Assembly: GCF_000166195.2 (NCBI RefSeq)
Contig: NZ_CM001403.1
Span: forward strand, 6,652,432-6,716,431
Direction: 5' to 3'
Source: Mucilaginibacter paludis DSM 18603
GTDB lineage: Bacteria > Bacteroidota > Bacteroidia > Sphingobacteriales > Sphingobacteriaceae
DNA: 64,000 bases
Position 1 is the first letter of the stretch, and each line of letters begins with the position of its first letter. The notes under the pieces are model-generated. The model was not told the DNA's origin. It did not search any database and saw nothing but the letters and a program-made list of their open reading frames with translations. The position numbers and the translations under genes were made by a program. Below are positions 26,910 through 36,302 of this stretch, in pieces.

Positions 26910-27096
26910 CGTCGTTCTTCATGCGACTTTCATAGGCCAGCCACCGTTTGCGATTTTTCCATTCTTCAATCATTTTACTATCAAACCCTGTTGTCTTCAC
27001 GGTCATATCAACCGCTTCCATGACGTTTGATTGAGGCGAATTTATACCTCTTCCGACAGTCAAGGCCAGGGCGAGTGCCACAAAAATAATCTCCAC
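26884..27096 (-). CDS. Small hypothetical protein
   Basis: 70 residues from the first ATG. A shorter form from an internal Met (MTVKTTGFDSKMIEEW...) is perhaps likelier, since the first 30 residues come from the R2 repeat region. The tail KNRKRWLAYESRMKNDDEPM is highly charged. No family recognised. It overlaps the following frame by 26 bases. Confidence 0.35.
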   Translation of the reverse strand: MEIIFVALALALTVGRGINSPQSNVMEAVDMTVKTTGFDSKMIEEWKNRKRWLAYESRMKNDDEPMQIDR

Positions 27097-27273
27097 ACCT
27101 GCGCTACGCTCCGGGTCGTATTTTTTTTGCGTCAGCCTTGCCTGCCATCCCCACGCGCAAATACTCTGCCTCTATCAAAGTCAATGAAGCTGTTGCTGAA
27201 TTGGGCTTGATGCTTAACAGATTTTTAAACATTAAAACCCATCAAAAAATGGAATTTCAAAACCAAAATGGCG
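27033..27273 (+). repeat. Repeat R2, copy 1
   Basis: Imperfect direct copy of 43995-44236. Shared blocks include CCTGCGCT..GCTCCGGGTCG, a T-run, CGCGCAAATA.TCTGCCTC and TATCAAAG, and after a gap the region over the next start codon (AATGGA.TT..AAA.CA.AATGGCG). Each copy ends over the start of a different gene, so it looks like a duplicated leader. Confidence 0.65.
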
Positions 27274-27785
27274 TGGCCGAAAAGAATGGCGCTGCCAAAG
27301 AGAACAACAAGAACGTTTCACAACCTGTTGATGTGAAAAAGCCTGGCACCAAAAACTCGGCGAGTGAGAAAACCGCCCCCAATGACAAACCGGACACGCC
27401 CGCAGATTCCAATGCCCCGGTAGCAATCGCCCAACCGGTATCCGCAGAACAACCGAAAGAAACCGCCGCAGCTCCCAAACCGGTATTGAGCCTGGAAAGC
27501 AAATTAAAGCTTGTCGAAGACCTGTACCGAAGGAGTATCCAACGCAATAACCTGATTGGCCGCATCCAGCAGCTGGAAGATTTTGAAGTAAACCTGGCGA
27601 CTGAACATGACGAATTGGAAGAGAATCCCTATCAGGGCTGCAAATTAATTATCGAAGATGATAAGCAACGGCGTTTTATCACGACCACACCCGGTTTGAT
27701 CCGTCTGGTGTCACAGTTTATTTATGAAGCCTGCAACCGGAAATTGGAAGAGATCGAGGCGACGATTAATTTTCCGAACGCCTAA
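27249..27785 (+). CDS. Conserved hypothetical protein of mobile elements
   Basis: 178 residues from ATG 27249 (MEFQNQNG), preferred to 27138 because the upstream part lies in repeat R2. The first ~80 residues are a low-complexity Lys/Asn/Pro/Ala tail. The C-terminal half is ordered: LESKLKLVEDLYRRSIQRN, LIGRIQQLEDFEVNL, then GCKLIIEDDKQRRFITTTPG and a helical end. I cannot name the family. It ends at a strong terminator. Confidence 0.7.
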   Translation: MEFQNQNGVAEKNGAAKENNKNVSQPVDVKKPGTKNSASEKTAPNDKPDTPADSNAPVAIAQPVSAEQPKETAAAPKPVLSLESKLKLVEDLYRRSIQRNNLIGRIQQLEDFEVNLATEHDELEENPYQGCKLIIEDDKQRRFITTTPGLIRLVSQFIYEACNRKLEEIEATINFPNA

Positions 27786-27796
27786 GACGTTTCTCC

Positions 27797-27825
27797 ATGC
27801 CTCCCGGCAACGGGAGGCATTTTTA
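27797..27825 (+). terminator. Rho-independent terminator
   Basis: Perfect 10-bp stem ATGCCTCCCG / CGGGAGGCAT with GCAA loop, then TTTTT. It starts 11 bases after the stop codon. Confidence 0.92.
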
Positions 27826-27922
27826 TCTTTTTTAAATCCACTGCAAGTATCGACCTACTATTATTGGGCCGATATTTTTTTATTAAAAAATAGTATCTTT
27901 AGCCAAAGCAAATCAAACAGCG

Positions 27923-28354
27923 ATGGCAAATGCAGTAGAAGACGCGTTAAACCGGGCAAGCGCCGAGCAACGCGAACGGGCGATGGCGACGATTGGGGAA
28001 GCCCGCCGCAATATCCTCAATGCCGATATACAAATGGCCTATTCCCCGTCCGGGGATGCCGCCACGATCAAAGCGCGCAACGAGCAGATCATTGAAGAAG
28101 CACAGCGCTCGATTCCTGCTGAAACGATGCAAAGCGTTGATAGTGTATCGCCTCCAATGAACACTCCGCCGATGCATGGTATGGTGAATACCGAACCTAT
28201 AGCGCTTAATCCTGAGTTCAAATCCACCATCGAAAGTATTGAGCAAGGCGGGGGTAATAATTACCTCAATCCGAATGCGGTAGACCGCGCCATGGCGCGG
28301 CAAGCTTACGAAGCACCGCAACAGGACCCGCAGGAGCAGGCCATGAGCCGATAA
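27923..28354 (+). CDS. Hypothetical protein upstream of the coupling protein
   Basis: 143 residues, Ala/Gln/Met-rich, without membrane segments: a helical start (VEDALNRASAEQRERAMATI), a Pro/Met-rich middle and a Gln-rich tail. It lies 67 bases before the coupling-protein gene on the same strand and probably belongs to the same transcript. It may be a relaxosome or transfer accessory; no known family. Confidence 0.6.
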   Translation: MANAVEDALNRASAEQRERAMATIGEARRNILNADIQMAYSPSGDAATIKARNEQIIEEAQRSIPAETMQSVDSVSPPMNTPPMHGMVNTEPIALNPEFKSTIESIEQGGGNNYLNPNAVDRAMARQAYEAPQQDPQEQAMSR

Positions 28355-28421
28355 TTTTTAATATTATTTATAAACACAAATAATATTTTTTATATTGGGT
28401 TGAATTAAATTTATCGCTCCG

Positions 28422-29840
28422 ATGGATTTCAACCTTGACCAAACCATTTATCAATTCAACGACGAAGAAGATTTTACCATCGGCAATGCCTGCGAAGGCG
28501 TGCAGATTTTCGGCGGCATAGGCTCCGGGAAAACCAGCGGCAGCGGTGAGGCGCTTGCCCGCGCGTTCCTGCGCTCCGGCTTCGGCGGTTTGGTGCTGTG
28601 CGCCAAAAAAGACGTGCTGGACGACTGGAAACGCTACGCCCGCGAAACCGGGCGGGCCGAACAGCTTTTGATCTTCGACGGGTCGGGTAATTTCGTTTTT
28701 CCATTCCTGCAATACGAGATCGAACGCGAAGGGGAGGGAGCCGGTTATACCGATAACCTGGTGAGGCTCTTTACCACCATTTACGAGGCCATTGATCGAA
28801 GTTCCAAAAGCGAAGGCAGCGACCCGTATTGGGAACGCGCCATGCAGCAATTACTACGTAATACGATAGACCTTTGCATGATCGCGCGAGGCACGGTGTC
28901 TGTGCCGCTCATCCATGACGTGATCCTGTCCGCGCCGATCAGTCTCGCACAGATCGATACGGACGAATGGAAAAATAAAAGCCTGTGCTGGAAACTGTTA
29001 TTGGAAGGCTACGGAAAGGACCTCAATAAATGGACAAGGCATGATTTCGATAGCACGGCATCGTTCTGGTTAGAAGAATACCCCAACCTTGCCGATAAAA
29101 CGCGCAGCAGTATTTTATCGACGCTCACGACGATGATGGACATTTTTCTACGCAGGCCCTTCCGCATGTTGTTTTCGGAAATGCCCGAGGACCGGCGCAA
29201 GATCGCCTACCCTGAATTAACCCACCGGGGCGTGGTGATCGTTTTGAACCTGCCGGTAAAGGAATTTGGCGAGGCGGGCAGGGCGGCGCAGGTGGTCTAT
29301 AAATATCTCTGGCAGCAGGCGGTGGAACGCCGGGCGACCACCAATCAAACCGTTCCGGTTTTCCTTTGGGTGGACGAGGCGCAAAATTTCGTGACGGAAT
29401 ACGACATGCAGTTCCAGGCAACGGCTCGCAGTACCCGCGCCTGCACGGTCTACCTGACGCAAAACCTGCCGAACTATTACGCGGTGATGGGCGGCACGCA
29501 AAGCAAATACCGGGTGGATTCGCTCATGGGCAACCTGCAAACGAAGATATGGCACGCCAACAGCGACCCGATGACGAACGAGCAGGCGGCGGAAGTGATC
29601 GGACGTAGCTGGCAGATCAGGCAAACATCCGGGGAAAGCTACGGGGCCGACTTTTTCAATATGAGCAGCGGCAGCAATGAAAGCTTTGATTATGACGTAC
29701 CGCCGCAGTCATTTACCAAATTACGCAAAGGCGGTGCGCTGAATGACCGCGTGGTCGAGGCCATTATCTTTCAGAACGGGCGTATCTGGTCGAATGAAAA
29801 GACGCATCTGGTAGCAAAATTCAAACAATATGGCGCATAA
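28422..29840 (+). CDS. TraD/TrwB-like type IV coupling protein
   Basis: 472 residues, a P-loop ATPase with Walker A GGIGSGKT at 31-38 and Walker B VFLWVDEAQNF near 310, then TRACTVYLTQNLPNYYAVMGG and AEVIGRSW, as in the TraM-recognition part of TraD/VirD4 proteins. It lacks N-terminal membrane helices; the next gene, overlapping by 11 bases, encodes a multi-spanning protein that may supply the membrane anchor. It would pump the DNA strand processed by the MOBF relaxase encoded at 32852. Confidence 0.87.
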   Translation: MDFNLDQTIYQFNDEEDFTIGNACEGVQIFGGIGSGKTSGSGEALARAFLRSGFGGLVLCAKKDVLDDWKRYARETGRAEQLLIFDGSGNFVFPFLQYEIEREGEGAGYTDNLVRLFTTIYEAIDRSSKSEGSDPYWERAMQQLLRNTIDLCMIARGTVSVPLIHDVILSAPISLAQIDTDEWKNKSLCWKLLLEGYGKDLNKWTRHDFDSTASFWLEEYPNLADKTRSSILSTLTTMMDIFLRRPFRMLFSEMPEDRRKIAYPELTHRGVVIVLNLPVKEFGEAGRAAQVVYKYLWQQAVERRATTNQTVPVFLWVDEAQNFVTEYDMQFQATARSTRACTVYLTQNLPNYYAVMGGTQSKYRVDSLMGNLQTKIWHANSDPMTNEQAAEVIGRSWQIRQTSGESYGADFFNMSSGSNESFDYDVPPQSFTKLRKGGALNDRVVEAIIFQNGRIWSNEKTHLVAKFKQYGA

Positions 29841-30798
29841 AATCATAACCAAACCGTTCAGCAACGAAGATAAAATCGATAAATCCCGGAATGTCACTGG
29901 AATCAACAGGTGGGCGCAGTCCTCACGCACCATGGGTTTGATCATGCTCGTACTCGGATGGTTTACGATTCCCGTGGAAGTATTTTTACGGCGGGATTTC
30001 GGCCAACGCTGGTTTACGCCAGTCAATTTTTATGCGGGCTTTTTTTTGATGGTCGCCTTTACAGCAATGCAGGGGGTAGCCTACAGAATTATGCCAACCA
30101 TACAGGAGCTGGTATGGCCTATTTTAGGTCCCCACGGCGCTTTCTACTCCTACAGCTATGCCGTGAGGGTCAAAGGGGCGGTAGAAGATATGCTGGCTAC
30201 CATGTTGCTCTATTTATTGTTCAGCTGTTACCATTTGTTTAAGATCAAATGGCGTAACCAGGCCAATATTCCTTTGCATTCTTACGATGATGGCACACCA
30301 AACTTTCAATGGTTAGCCAATATAGTGGCGTGGATTTTAAATATCCTCGCTGCTCCCTTGTTATGGCTGTTTTTTTATATGCTCCCGAGAGCATTGCGCA
30401 AAGGCAAGCCTTTTCCTAAGCTCATTACAGACAAGGCCGCTTTTACCGGCATGTTTATCGAACCTGCGATTGTGTTTTTTTTCGCCTGGGTGTCTTCCAG
30501 TGTCGAAAGTCTTTGGCTGTATATTTCAGGTTTTGCGGTCTTAATTTACGCGCAATGGAAAGAGATGGCGAAAAAAAATAAATTGCTCGATTTCCAGGAT
30601 GGGCGGATCGAAGCGGAGATGATGCGGGAATTGAGGAAGGGGACCACGGAAAAAACGGGCGGGAAAAAGAAAGAGCCTGTAAAAGATGCGCAGACAAAAC
30701 AGCCCTTTGTGCCACACATTATCGTGCCCTATCCGGATTTGACGGCGATTATTGAAGAGATGAATAGGGAAAAGATTGGCGCACGTAGCGCGCGTTAA
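29830..30798 (+). CDS. Multi-spanning membrane protein linked to the coupling protein
   Basis: 322 residues with about five or six hydrophobic helices (near residues 35-55, 65-85, 120-140, 155-180, 210-245) and a charged C-terminal tail of some 80 residues. It overlaps the coupling-protein gene by 11 bases, so it is almost certainly translated with it. Since that ATPase has no membrane helix of its own, this protein is a candidate membrane partner. No family recognised. Confidence 0.7.
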   Translation: MAHKIITKPFSNEDKIDKSRNVTGINRWAQSSRTMGLIMLVLGWFTIPVEVFLRRDFGQRWFTPVNFYAGFFLMVAFTAMQGVAYRIMPTIQELVWPILGPHGAFYSYSYAVRVKGAVEDMLATMLLYLLFSCYHLFKIKWRNQANIPLHSYDDGTPNFQWLANIVAWILNILAAPLLWLFFYMLPRALRKGKPFPKLITDKAAFTGMFIEPAIVFFFAWVSSSVESLWLYISGFAVLIYAQWKEMAKKNKLLDFQDGRIEAEMMRELRKGTTEKTGGKKKEPVKDAQTKQPFVPHIIVPYPDLTAIIEEMNREKIGARSAR

Positions 30799-30811
30799 TT
30801 GAGAAATTCGT

Positions 30812-31390
30812 CTAAAGCGTCATCTCAACCTTATCTTTTTCAAGCCGTTCATTGAGTAGTTTTTTCTGAAACTTTTTATCAGGTTTAATCGCGGTTTCTT
30901 CTTGCTTAGCGTTGATAGTAGTGGCGTCTTTTATAGCATTATTCTTTTTCCCAGTAAGAATAGACCTGCATTGATCATCCTCTTTTGCGCGTTGATAATC
31001 TTCTTCCATCCTGCGTTTACCGCATTCAGCTCCATTAACAGTAAACCAGGCAGCTGCTATTGACCTAAGAATACCGCGTGTCGGAACTAACGTTTCCAAG
31101 ACTGAGCCTATCGCCATTCCCGCAAGTCCCCACAAGGCTAAATCCTTGTTCCAAATGGTGGGTGTTCTTACTTCTTTACCGTATTTAAGATCATGCTCCA
31201 TGCCCTTCTTTTCAATGGCGGCACCCACACATCCGGCAGCAACGCCCAATCCTAAGCTTCCAACAAGTCCGCCTATTCCCCACATCTGACCAACCTCACC
31301 GCCGCATACCCCCGCGAGCACACCGATCCATAGCGAATTATTAAAAAAAGTCGGTTTTTTATCGGTAGCTAATCTGGGGTCATTAGCCAT
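30812..31390 (-). CDS. Hypothetical glycine-rich membrane-associated protein
   Basis: 192 residues from the ATG at 31390 (MANDPRLATDKK); 13 further residues are possible upstream. Two or three glycine-rich hydrophobic stretches (WIGVLAGVCGGEVG, GIGGLVGSLGLGVAAGCVG, LALWGLAGMAIGSVLE) resemble glycine-zipper helices, followed by a long charged tail (KKFQKKLLNERLEKDKVEM). Convergent with the gene to the left, 14 bases away. Probably part of the leftward set behind the MOBF relaxase. Confidence 0.55.
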   Translation of the reverse strand: MANDPRLATDKKPTFFNNSLWIGVLAGVCGGEVGQMWGIGGLVGSLGLGVAAGCVGAAIEKKGMEHDLKYGKEVRTPTIWNKDLALWGLAGMAIGSVLETLVPTRGILRSIAAAWFTVNGAECGKRRMEEDYQRAKEDDQCRSILTGKKNNAIKDATTINAKQEETAIKPDKKFQKKLLNERLEKDKVEMTL

Positions 31391-31550
31391 GGAACAGTCT
31401 CCTAATCTTGCTGGTCGCATTATAGCCAAAGATTGTTACAGTTTTATTACAGTATTTTAATTATTTCTAATTTATTGAGGAGAGAAGACTATACGTGAAC
31501 CATACCCCCATTTAATGAGTAGGGTTTAAGCTGATATGGAAAATCTAATA

Positions 31551-31889
31551 CTAAGTGTACTTTTCTGCACGATAATCAGTTCCAATAGGCGTAAATTCGA
31601 TATTACTTTTACCGGAAAAAATATTCACTAACACTTCTTTCCATGCGAAAGTGCGCTTAGGCAACTTAACTGAATATATCGTAGGTTTAGAAGCCTCGAC
31701 AACTACCATCATTGTTATGCTAACAAATCCGCCAAGCTCTATATGTAAACTATGATTACCTTCGCTAACTCTAAAGTCTTTATAATCAAGATATTCAACT
31801 GTTCCAACATTATTCCCGTCAATAAAAACATTCATGTGAGAAAATCGGCAAAACATTTCATTCCCACGAACGATTCTAACTCTGCCCAT
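31551..31889 (-). CDS. Hypothetical protein with PEGA-like fold
   Basis: 112 residues, all-beta by appearance: VFIDGNNVGTVEYLDYKDF and SEGNHSLHIELGG are like the 'V.IDG...G......V..G.H.L.V' pattern of PEGA-type domains, then TIYSVKLPKR. No signal peptide. It starts 9 bases after the stop of the preceding leftward gene (31899), so they are co-transcribed. Role unknown. Confidence 0.55.
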   Translation of the reverse strand: MGRVRIVRGNEMFCRFSHMNVFIDGNNVGTVEYLDYKDFRVSEGNHSLHIELGGFVSITMMVVVEASKPTIYSVKLPKRTFAWKEVLVNIFSGKSNIEFTPIGTDYRAEKYT

Positions 31890-31898
31890 AACATTACA

Positions 31899-32351
31899 TT
31901 AGTTAACGTTTAAATATATCTTGTCAGGATAAACTAAGCGCCCATCGCGATAGTAACCTTCGTCGGGACTTATTTTCTGGTCGAAGAAACTTACAATACT
32001 TGGCAGAGAATATCCCAATATTGCACCTGCGATTCCACCTATAATTGCTGTATTCTTATTATGTGATAATCCCGCTTGCATACCCGCTCCACCTAATGTT
32101 CCTGAGGATATTAACGGATTTACTTTTTTTGCAGCATCCAATATTTTCTGCGCCATTTCTGGTTTAGTATGTGTACCATTATGAAATACATATATGCCAT
32201 AATCGTTCCTAAATGCTAAAAGTAGACCAGAGTGGTCAATTAGCGCATTTCTTGTTAAGATCTCTAATTTAACAGCAATATGTTTATTAGGATTGTTTAA
32301 GTCTTTGCCTGTGATTGCGAGGGTGAAGTCGTTATTATTTGTAATAGCCAT
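31899..32351 (-). CDS. Hypothetical protein
   Basis: 150 residues. An N-terminal soluble region (FTLAITGKDLNNPNKHIAVK) is followed by a glycine-rich hydrophobic stretch (TAIIGGIAGAILGYSLPSIV, about 107-126) that may be membrane-associated. The stop is close to the next leftward gene. No family recognised. AT-rich composition differs from the relaxase gene upstream. Confidence 0.5.
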   Translation of the reverse strand: MAITNNNDFTLAITGKDLNNPNKHIAVKLEILTRNALIDHSGLLLAFRNDYGIYVFHNGTHTKPEMAQKILDAAKKVNPLISSGTLGGAGMQAGLSHNKNTAIIGGIAGAILGYSLPSIVSFFDQKISPDEGYYRDGRLVYPDKIYLNVN

Positions 32352-32526
32352 TTTGGTAGGTATTTAGATTTAAACACAATATAAATATTAAGTTTCAATA
32401 AATCAGGATGTGTAAATAATTTAATATAAAATTCATAAAATATAAATGTTGCTGTGCCTCGCATAAGGTATCGCTAAATAATTTGGGGGAATAAGGATCA
32501 ATAGAAATCTGACGGGTTGCCGTTCA

Positions 32527-32904
32527 TTATAAATCTTCCAACCCAATTCCCGAAACAAAGAGCCCATCTTCCTGCGCATCGTTTCCCATGTCTGCCTGTA
32601 CGTAGCGAACACGGTAGGTAACCAGGCATTCGTACAATGCCATGAGGTTCCGACCAGTAATCCTAATACGTTTTTGCGTGGTCACTACTTCGATACCCAT
32701 ATCCACTTCAAAATTAATTTCCGTGAAATAGGTGTACGGAAGAGCCTTGCGGCTACCGTCTGACAGGCGCAGTTCAAGACAAACCGGGTTTTTACTCCGG
32801 TCTGTCATAAAATACGGGGAGGCGATATTTTCTTCCTGCTCGGCGGAAGAATTAACGCTGATGCGATGGATTTTGCTCTGTTCGAGCCGCTGTCTGAAGT
32901 CCAT
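32527..32904 (-). CDS. Hypothetical protein overlapping the MOBF relaxase gene
   Basis: 125 residues, hydrophilic, mixed alpha/beta (LELRLSDGSRKALPYTYFTEINF, then VVTTQKRIRITGRNLMALYECL). Its start lies 53 bases inside the 3' end of the relaxase gene, so translation is coupled. A relaxosome accessory role is plausible from this linkage alone. Confidence 0.65.
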   Translation of the reverse strand: MDFRQRLEQSKIHRISVNSSAEQEENIASPYFMTDRSKNPVCLELRLSDGSRKALPYTYFTEINFEVDMGIEVVTTQKRIRITGRNLMALYECLVTYRVRYVQADMGNDAQEDGLFVSGIGLEDL

Positions 32905-35623
32905 GGGTTGCGATTTGTGGGGTTAAATAATCGTAGTGATGCGAAGTGTTTTCCGTTCCGGGATACGCCAACCGGTTCATTGCCTGAACCTGTTCCTGGC
33001 GTTTGGTCATCAGTTCCGTGGCCGATAGGCGCTCTGCCGATTGGCTGACCGCATCCAACAAATGCGCTTTATCGTCGGTATAGATAGATACGGCCTCACG
33101 TCCGCGTGAGACAGAGACGTAGAATTGCTCCAGCGACGATGCTTTGAAGGTGGCTGAGCTTTGCGAGATGATGACCTGATCTGCCGTTTTGCCTTGCGAG
33201 GCATGGGAGGTGGACACATAGCCCAAATTGAAATGTCCGAAATCCGGCGCGATGGTCGAGCCATTGGAAAGCTGAATCTGGCCTTCGGGATCGAATCCCT
33301 CGACCTGGAAAACCGAGCCGTTGAACAGGTGTTTGCCCTCATTGCTTTTACCATTAGCCGTGATACGCAATTTATCGCCCTCGGTGATCGCTAATGGCCG
33401 TGGTTCAAAGACCGAGAACTTTTTGGATTCGGCGAGGGCGAGATGGTAGTCGGCCCCGGCGGCATCCACCGCCTGCACGCCTGCTTCATCCGCCTGCGAT
33501 ACTTTTAGTTTTTCCCCGGCTTTTACGCCCTTGCTATGCTGGTGGAAGATCACCACATCCCCCAATCTGTAACTTTCCGGCTGCTGTTTTTCTGCTTCGG
33601 TGAGTTGACGGTTTTTGAGTATCTCAAATGTCCGGTCTTCCTGGCCGATCAGGTGATTCTCTTTGAGCTTTTCCCGAATTTTATCGGTGACGATCTCGCC
33701 TTCGGCATGGGTGGGGGCGATCACCAGCACTTCTTTCGCCGGGCCGTTACCGCCATAAGTGGCGGTACAATATTCATTAGCAACCGCGTTCACGCGCTGC
33801 GTGCTGTCCGCTATTTCCTGGATGGACCCCATCCGGTCTAACTTTTTAAACCCTTGCTCTACTTTGCCCTCGGATAGATGCTGCACGGCTTCTTTATAGG
33901 CCATGTTCTTTTGCCGCTGGATTTTGCTCACCGTGACCGGCTTAATGCCTGCTTCCTGTTGGATGATGCGCATGGCGTCCCCGCGTTCCACGCTGGTATG
34001 CTGCTTCGTATCGCCGGAAAGGATTACCCTCGCGCTTTGCGCCTGAGCAATCGCCAGGACGCGGTTCATATCCTTGTTGGACAACATGCCCGCTTCGTCA
34101 ATCCAGATCACCTGGTTTTTGAATTGGGGGTGCAGGCTGGTTTGCTGCACGAGCCGCGCCACCGTGTCGGCATTGGCAAACCCCTCGCTGCGCTGCACGC
34201 CCCGGCTGGCTTCGCTCGACGGCGCGAACGAAAAGATTTGTTTGCCGCTTTCGATGATGCCGAGCTGGACTTCTTTCATCAGCGTGGTTTTTCCGGTTCC
34301 GGCTTTGCCGGTAATCAGGACGATCCCGTCCGTCGAGGATAGCGCGTGTTTCACCGCCGCTTTTTGCTGATGGTTGAGCAGTGGGTTTTGCGGCGCGTAG
34401 TGTTCATGGATGGGCCGGAATTTATTGCGGGCGGCGATGCAATGCTGAATCAGTTGCTTTTCTTCCTTCAATGCCTCCTTCGTCGTAATAAACGTGCGGA
34501 GTTTTTCGGTTACGGACAGAACATTGCTTTCCTGTCTGAACGCTTGCCGGACTTGTTCCGGCGAGGATTCGCCAATGGCGGATTTAATGGCCATGGCCAA
34601 AATTTCTTTATCACTCGCTACCGATTTGCGTTCGAGACGATGGTCTAAGGCAAATTGCACTGCGCGCTTTGCGGCCTCTTCGTCTTTCGTTGGGGCAGGT
34701 TGTTGTTTAAGGCGGAGCAGGGCGGTTTGCTCATCTGCCGTGAGCCGGGAATGCCAGGCGCTTTCCTGTTGTTCCGTCGAAAGCGGCGTTCGTTTGGCCT
34801 CGCGTGTTTTGGCACCGATCTTTGCTTTCTGCGTGTCATCGGTAATGCCGTGTTCGCGGCTATAATCTTCGATCTCCTGGGTGCGCCGCGAGAATTTTTC
34901 AAGGGTGCGCTTGTCGATCCCGGTCAGCTCGAACCCGTTCTTCGTCCGGGCGACCTGGTAACCGGCCTGCTGTAATTGCTGCGCCAGCTTTGCATGAAAG
35001 ATGGCTTCGTAATAAGGCGCATCCTGCTTGGCCTGCTGAAACTGCCCGGCTTTCCATTTCTGGTCCTCGCCGTCGAACGTGGCATTGAACACGAAGCAAT
35101 GGCTGTGCAAATGCGGGTCAGGCACCCCATCAATCGGGCGGGTGGTAAAATGGGTGAACTCGCCGTAGGCGAGATTGCCGGTGACGCGGTTTTCATTCTT
35201 TCCTTTCGCGCGTACACGCGCCTGCATGCCGCTTTCGATATCCGTCATCGTATCGCGCACGGCGGATTGGAACGCGCTGAGAATGATTCGTTTGTCGCTC
35301 TCATCCGCAAAGGCGTAAGCGAGGCTTACCGATTTGCTGGCATTGAACGTAAAATCATAGCCGACCGTGCGGTCGGTGTCGTTCCGCCCCGTTAGGGTTT
35401 TGCGCGTCAGCGGGTTGATATTGTCGCATAATTGCGCGAAGGCTTTTTTATCGATGCTGCCGGTCAGGCCGAGATTTTCGGCGGCTTTTCCACCCCATCT
35501 ACCGATCAGCTCTCTGCCTTCGCCGTAATAGCTGAACGCCGCCGAATGGCCCTCTTTATAATACTGCTCGCAGTAATATTTCTTAGCGCCGGAAGCGGAT
35601 TTGTTCATGGTTATGCGTAACAT
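32852..35623 (-). CDS. MOBF-type relaxase-helicase (TrwC/TraI-like)
   Basis: 923 residues. N-terminal TrwC relaxase domain: candidate catalytic tyrosines in KKYYCEQYY (Y16/Y17, Y21/Y22) and the metal site DPHLHSHCFVFN with His171, His173 and His175. A helicase follows, with Walker A GKAGTGKTTL near 445, VIWIDEAGML (Walker B) and a C-terminal RecD-like FNLGYVSTSHASQGKTADQV block. It nicks oriT and unwinds the strand for transfer. MOBF relaxases are less usual in Bacteroidota than MOBP, and the GC-rich gene contrasts with the AT-rich island to its right. The oriT should lie in the gap beginning at 35624. Confidence 0.92.
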   Translation of the reverse strand: MLRITMNKSASGAKKYYCEQYYKEGHSAAFSYYGEGRELIGRWGGKAAENLGLTGSIDKKAFAQLCDNINPLTRKTLTGRNDTDRTVGYDFTFNASKSVSLAYAFADESDKRIILSAFQSAVRDTMTDIESGMQARVRAKGKNENRVTGNLAYGEFTHFTTRPIDGVPDPHLHSHCFVFNATFDGEDQKWKAGQFQQAKQDAPYYEAIFHAKLAQQLQQAGYQVARTKNGFELTGIDKRTLEKFSRRTQEIEDYSREHGITDDTQKAKIGAKTREAKRTPLSTEQQESAWHSRLTADEQTALLRLKQQPAPTKDEEAAKRAVQFALDHRLERKSVASDKEILAMAIKSAIGESSPEQVRQAFRQESNVLSVTEKLRTFITTKEALKEEKQLIQHCIAARNKFRPIHEHYAPQNPLLNHQQKAAVKHALSSTDGIVLITGKAGTGKTTLMKEVQLGIIESGKQIFSFAPSSEASRGVQRSEGFANADTVARLVQQTSLHPQFKNQVIWIDEAGMLSNKDMNRVLAIAQAQSARVILSGDTKQHTSVERGDAMRIIQQEAGIKPVTVSKIQRQKNMAYKEAVQHLSEGKVEQGFKKLDRMGSIQEIADSTQRVNAVANEYCTATYGGNGPAKEVLVIAPTHAEGEIVTDKIREKLKENHLIGQEDRTFEILKNRQLTEAEKQQPESYRLGDVVIFHQHSKGVKAGEKLKVSQADEAGVQAVDAAGADYHLALAESKKFSVFEPRPLAITEGDKLRITANGKSNEGKHLFNGSVFQVEGFDPEGQIQLSNGSTIAPDFGHFNLGYVSTSHASQGKTADQVIISQSSATFKASSLEQFYVSVSRGREAVSIYTDDKAHLLDAVSQSAERLSATELMTKRQEQVQAMNRLAYPGTENTSHHYDYLTPQIATHGLQTAARTEQNPSHQR

Positions 35624-36302
35624 TTCTGCCTGATTTCCTGCATATTACGACGCGTTTTTGACTCTGCAAAATTTTGGTCTGACGTGGATTAACGTGGTTT
35701 GATATGGTATTTTCGTAAGGCCTTTTTCTGCATGGCTGAGGGTTACGCCGCCCTTATCGCTGGTGATATGTCCAATGCGGAAACCAGCATCTTTGTCCTG
35801 CACAATTGTCGCGAGGCGATGGGCTGTTTCCTCTATTTGCCGGTGCCCGCTATAGCTAAATGGCTATCGGGGGACTGCCTGAGATTACGTATTGCTCACC
35901 GCATCGTTCGCGGCGTAGGCGGGGCTGATCCTGTCCTTTTCATGAGAAGCTGAAGCTGCCGCCGCGCACCTATCAATACTCTGTAGACGCTCTGACCCAG
36001 AGACGGATTCGTTTTGGACAAAATTAAGTGTGTAAACCCCGCCTATGATGAACTATTTACATCGGACGGACATTCCCGGTACGGTTTCGAGCAGACAGCG
36101 AAAAAAAATAACTACGAGCCTTGATCGACAGAGCCTCGATAATTAGCCTTAGCGCTATTAATGTTTATTAGTTAGACTTATTGATATATTTTATTGCTTT
36201 TTCTTTATAGTACATAAACAGTAATGACGTTGTAATTAACTTGTTTCCAGGCGTGAGGCCTTGCAGTACATATTATGATTCACTTATAAAGCGAGTGCAA
36301 AG
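35624..36302. other. 679-bp intergenic region upstream of the MOBF relaxase, possible oriT
   Basis: Contains a spaced set of ACGTGG/ATATGG-like units (TGACGTGG, TAACGTGG, TGATATGG near 35680-35707) and a short hairpin ATAGC/GCTAT (35853-35867). An 84-codon rightward frame at 35699 looks spurious. From about 36000 the sequence is AT-rich with no further structure seen. A relaxase origin of transfer is expected here, but I cannot place it. Confidence 0.35.
35645..35863 (-). pseudogene. Open leftward frame without a start, possible gene remnant
   Basis: 72 codons open from a TAG at 35864-35866 to TAA at 35645, with no in-frame ATG. The translation is protein-like: AHRLATIVQDKDAGFRIGHI, then TSDKGGVTLSHAEKGLTKIP. 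It lies 22 bases upstream of the relaxase start. It may be the 3' end of a lost gene; the alternative is chance. Confidence 0.3.

Noticed and set aside
33394..34975. Several 70-150 codon rightward frames across the relaxase gene
   Set aside because: All are antisense to the MOBF relaxase-helicase, which has continuous domain support.
35699..35953. 84-codon rightward frame upstream of the relaxase
   Set aside because: No signal, domain or neighbour support; the opposite strand reads more like protein.
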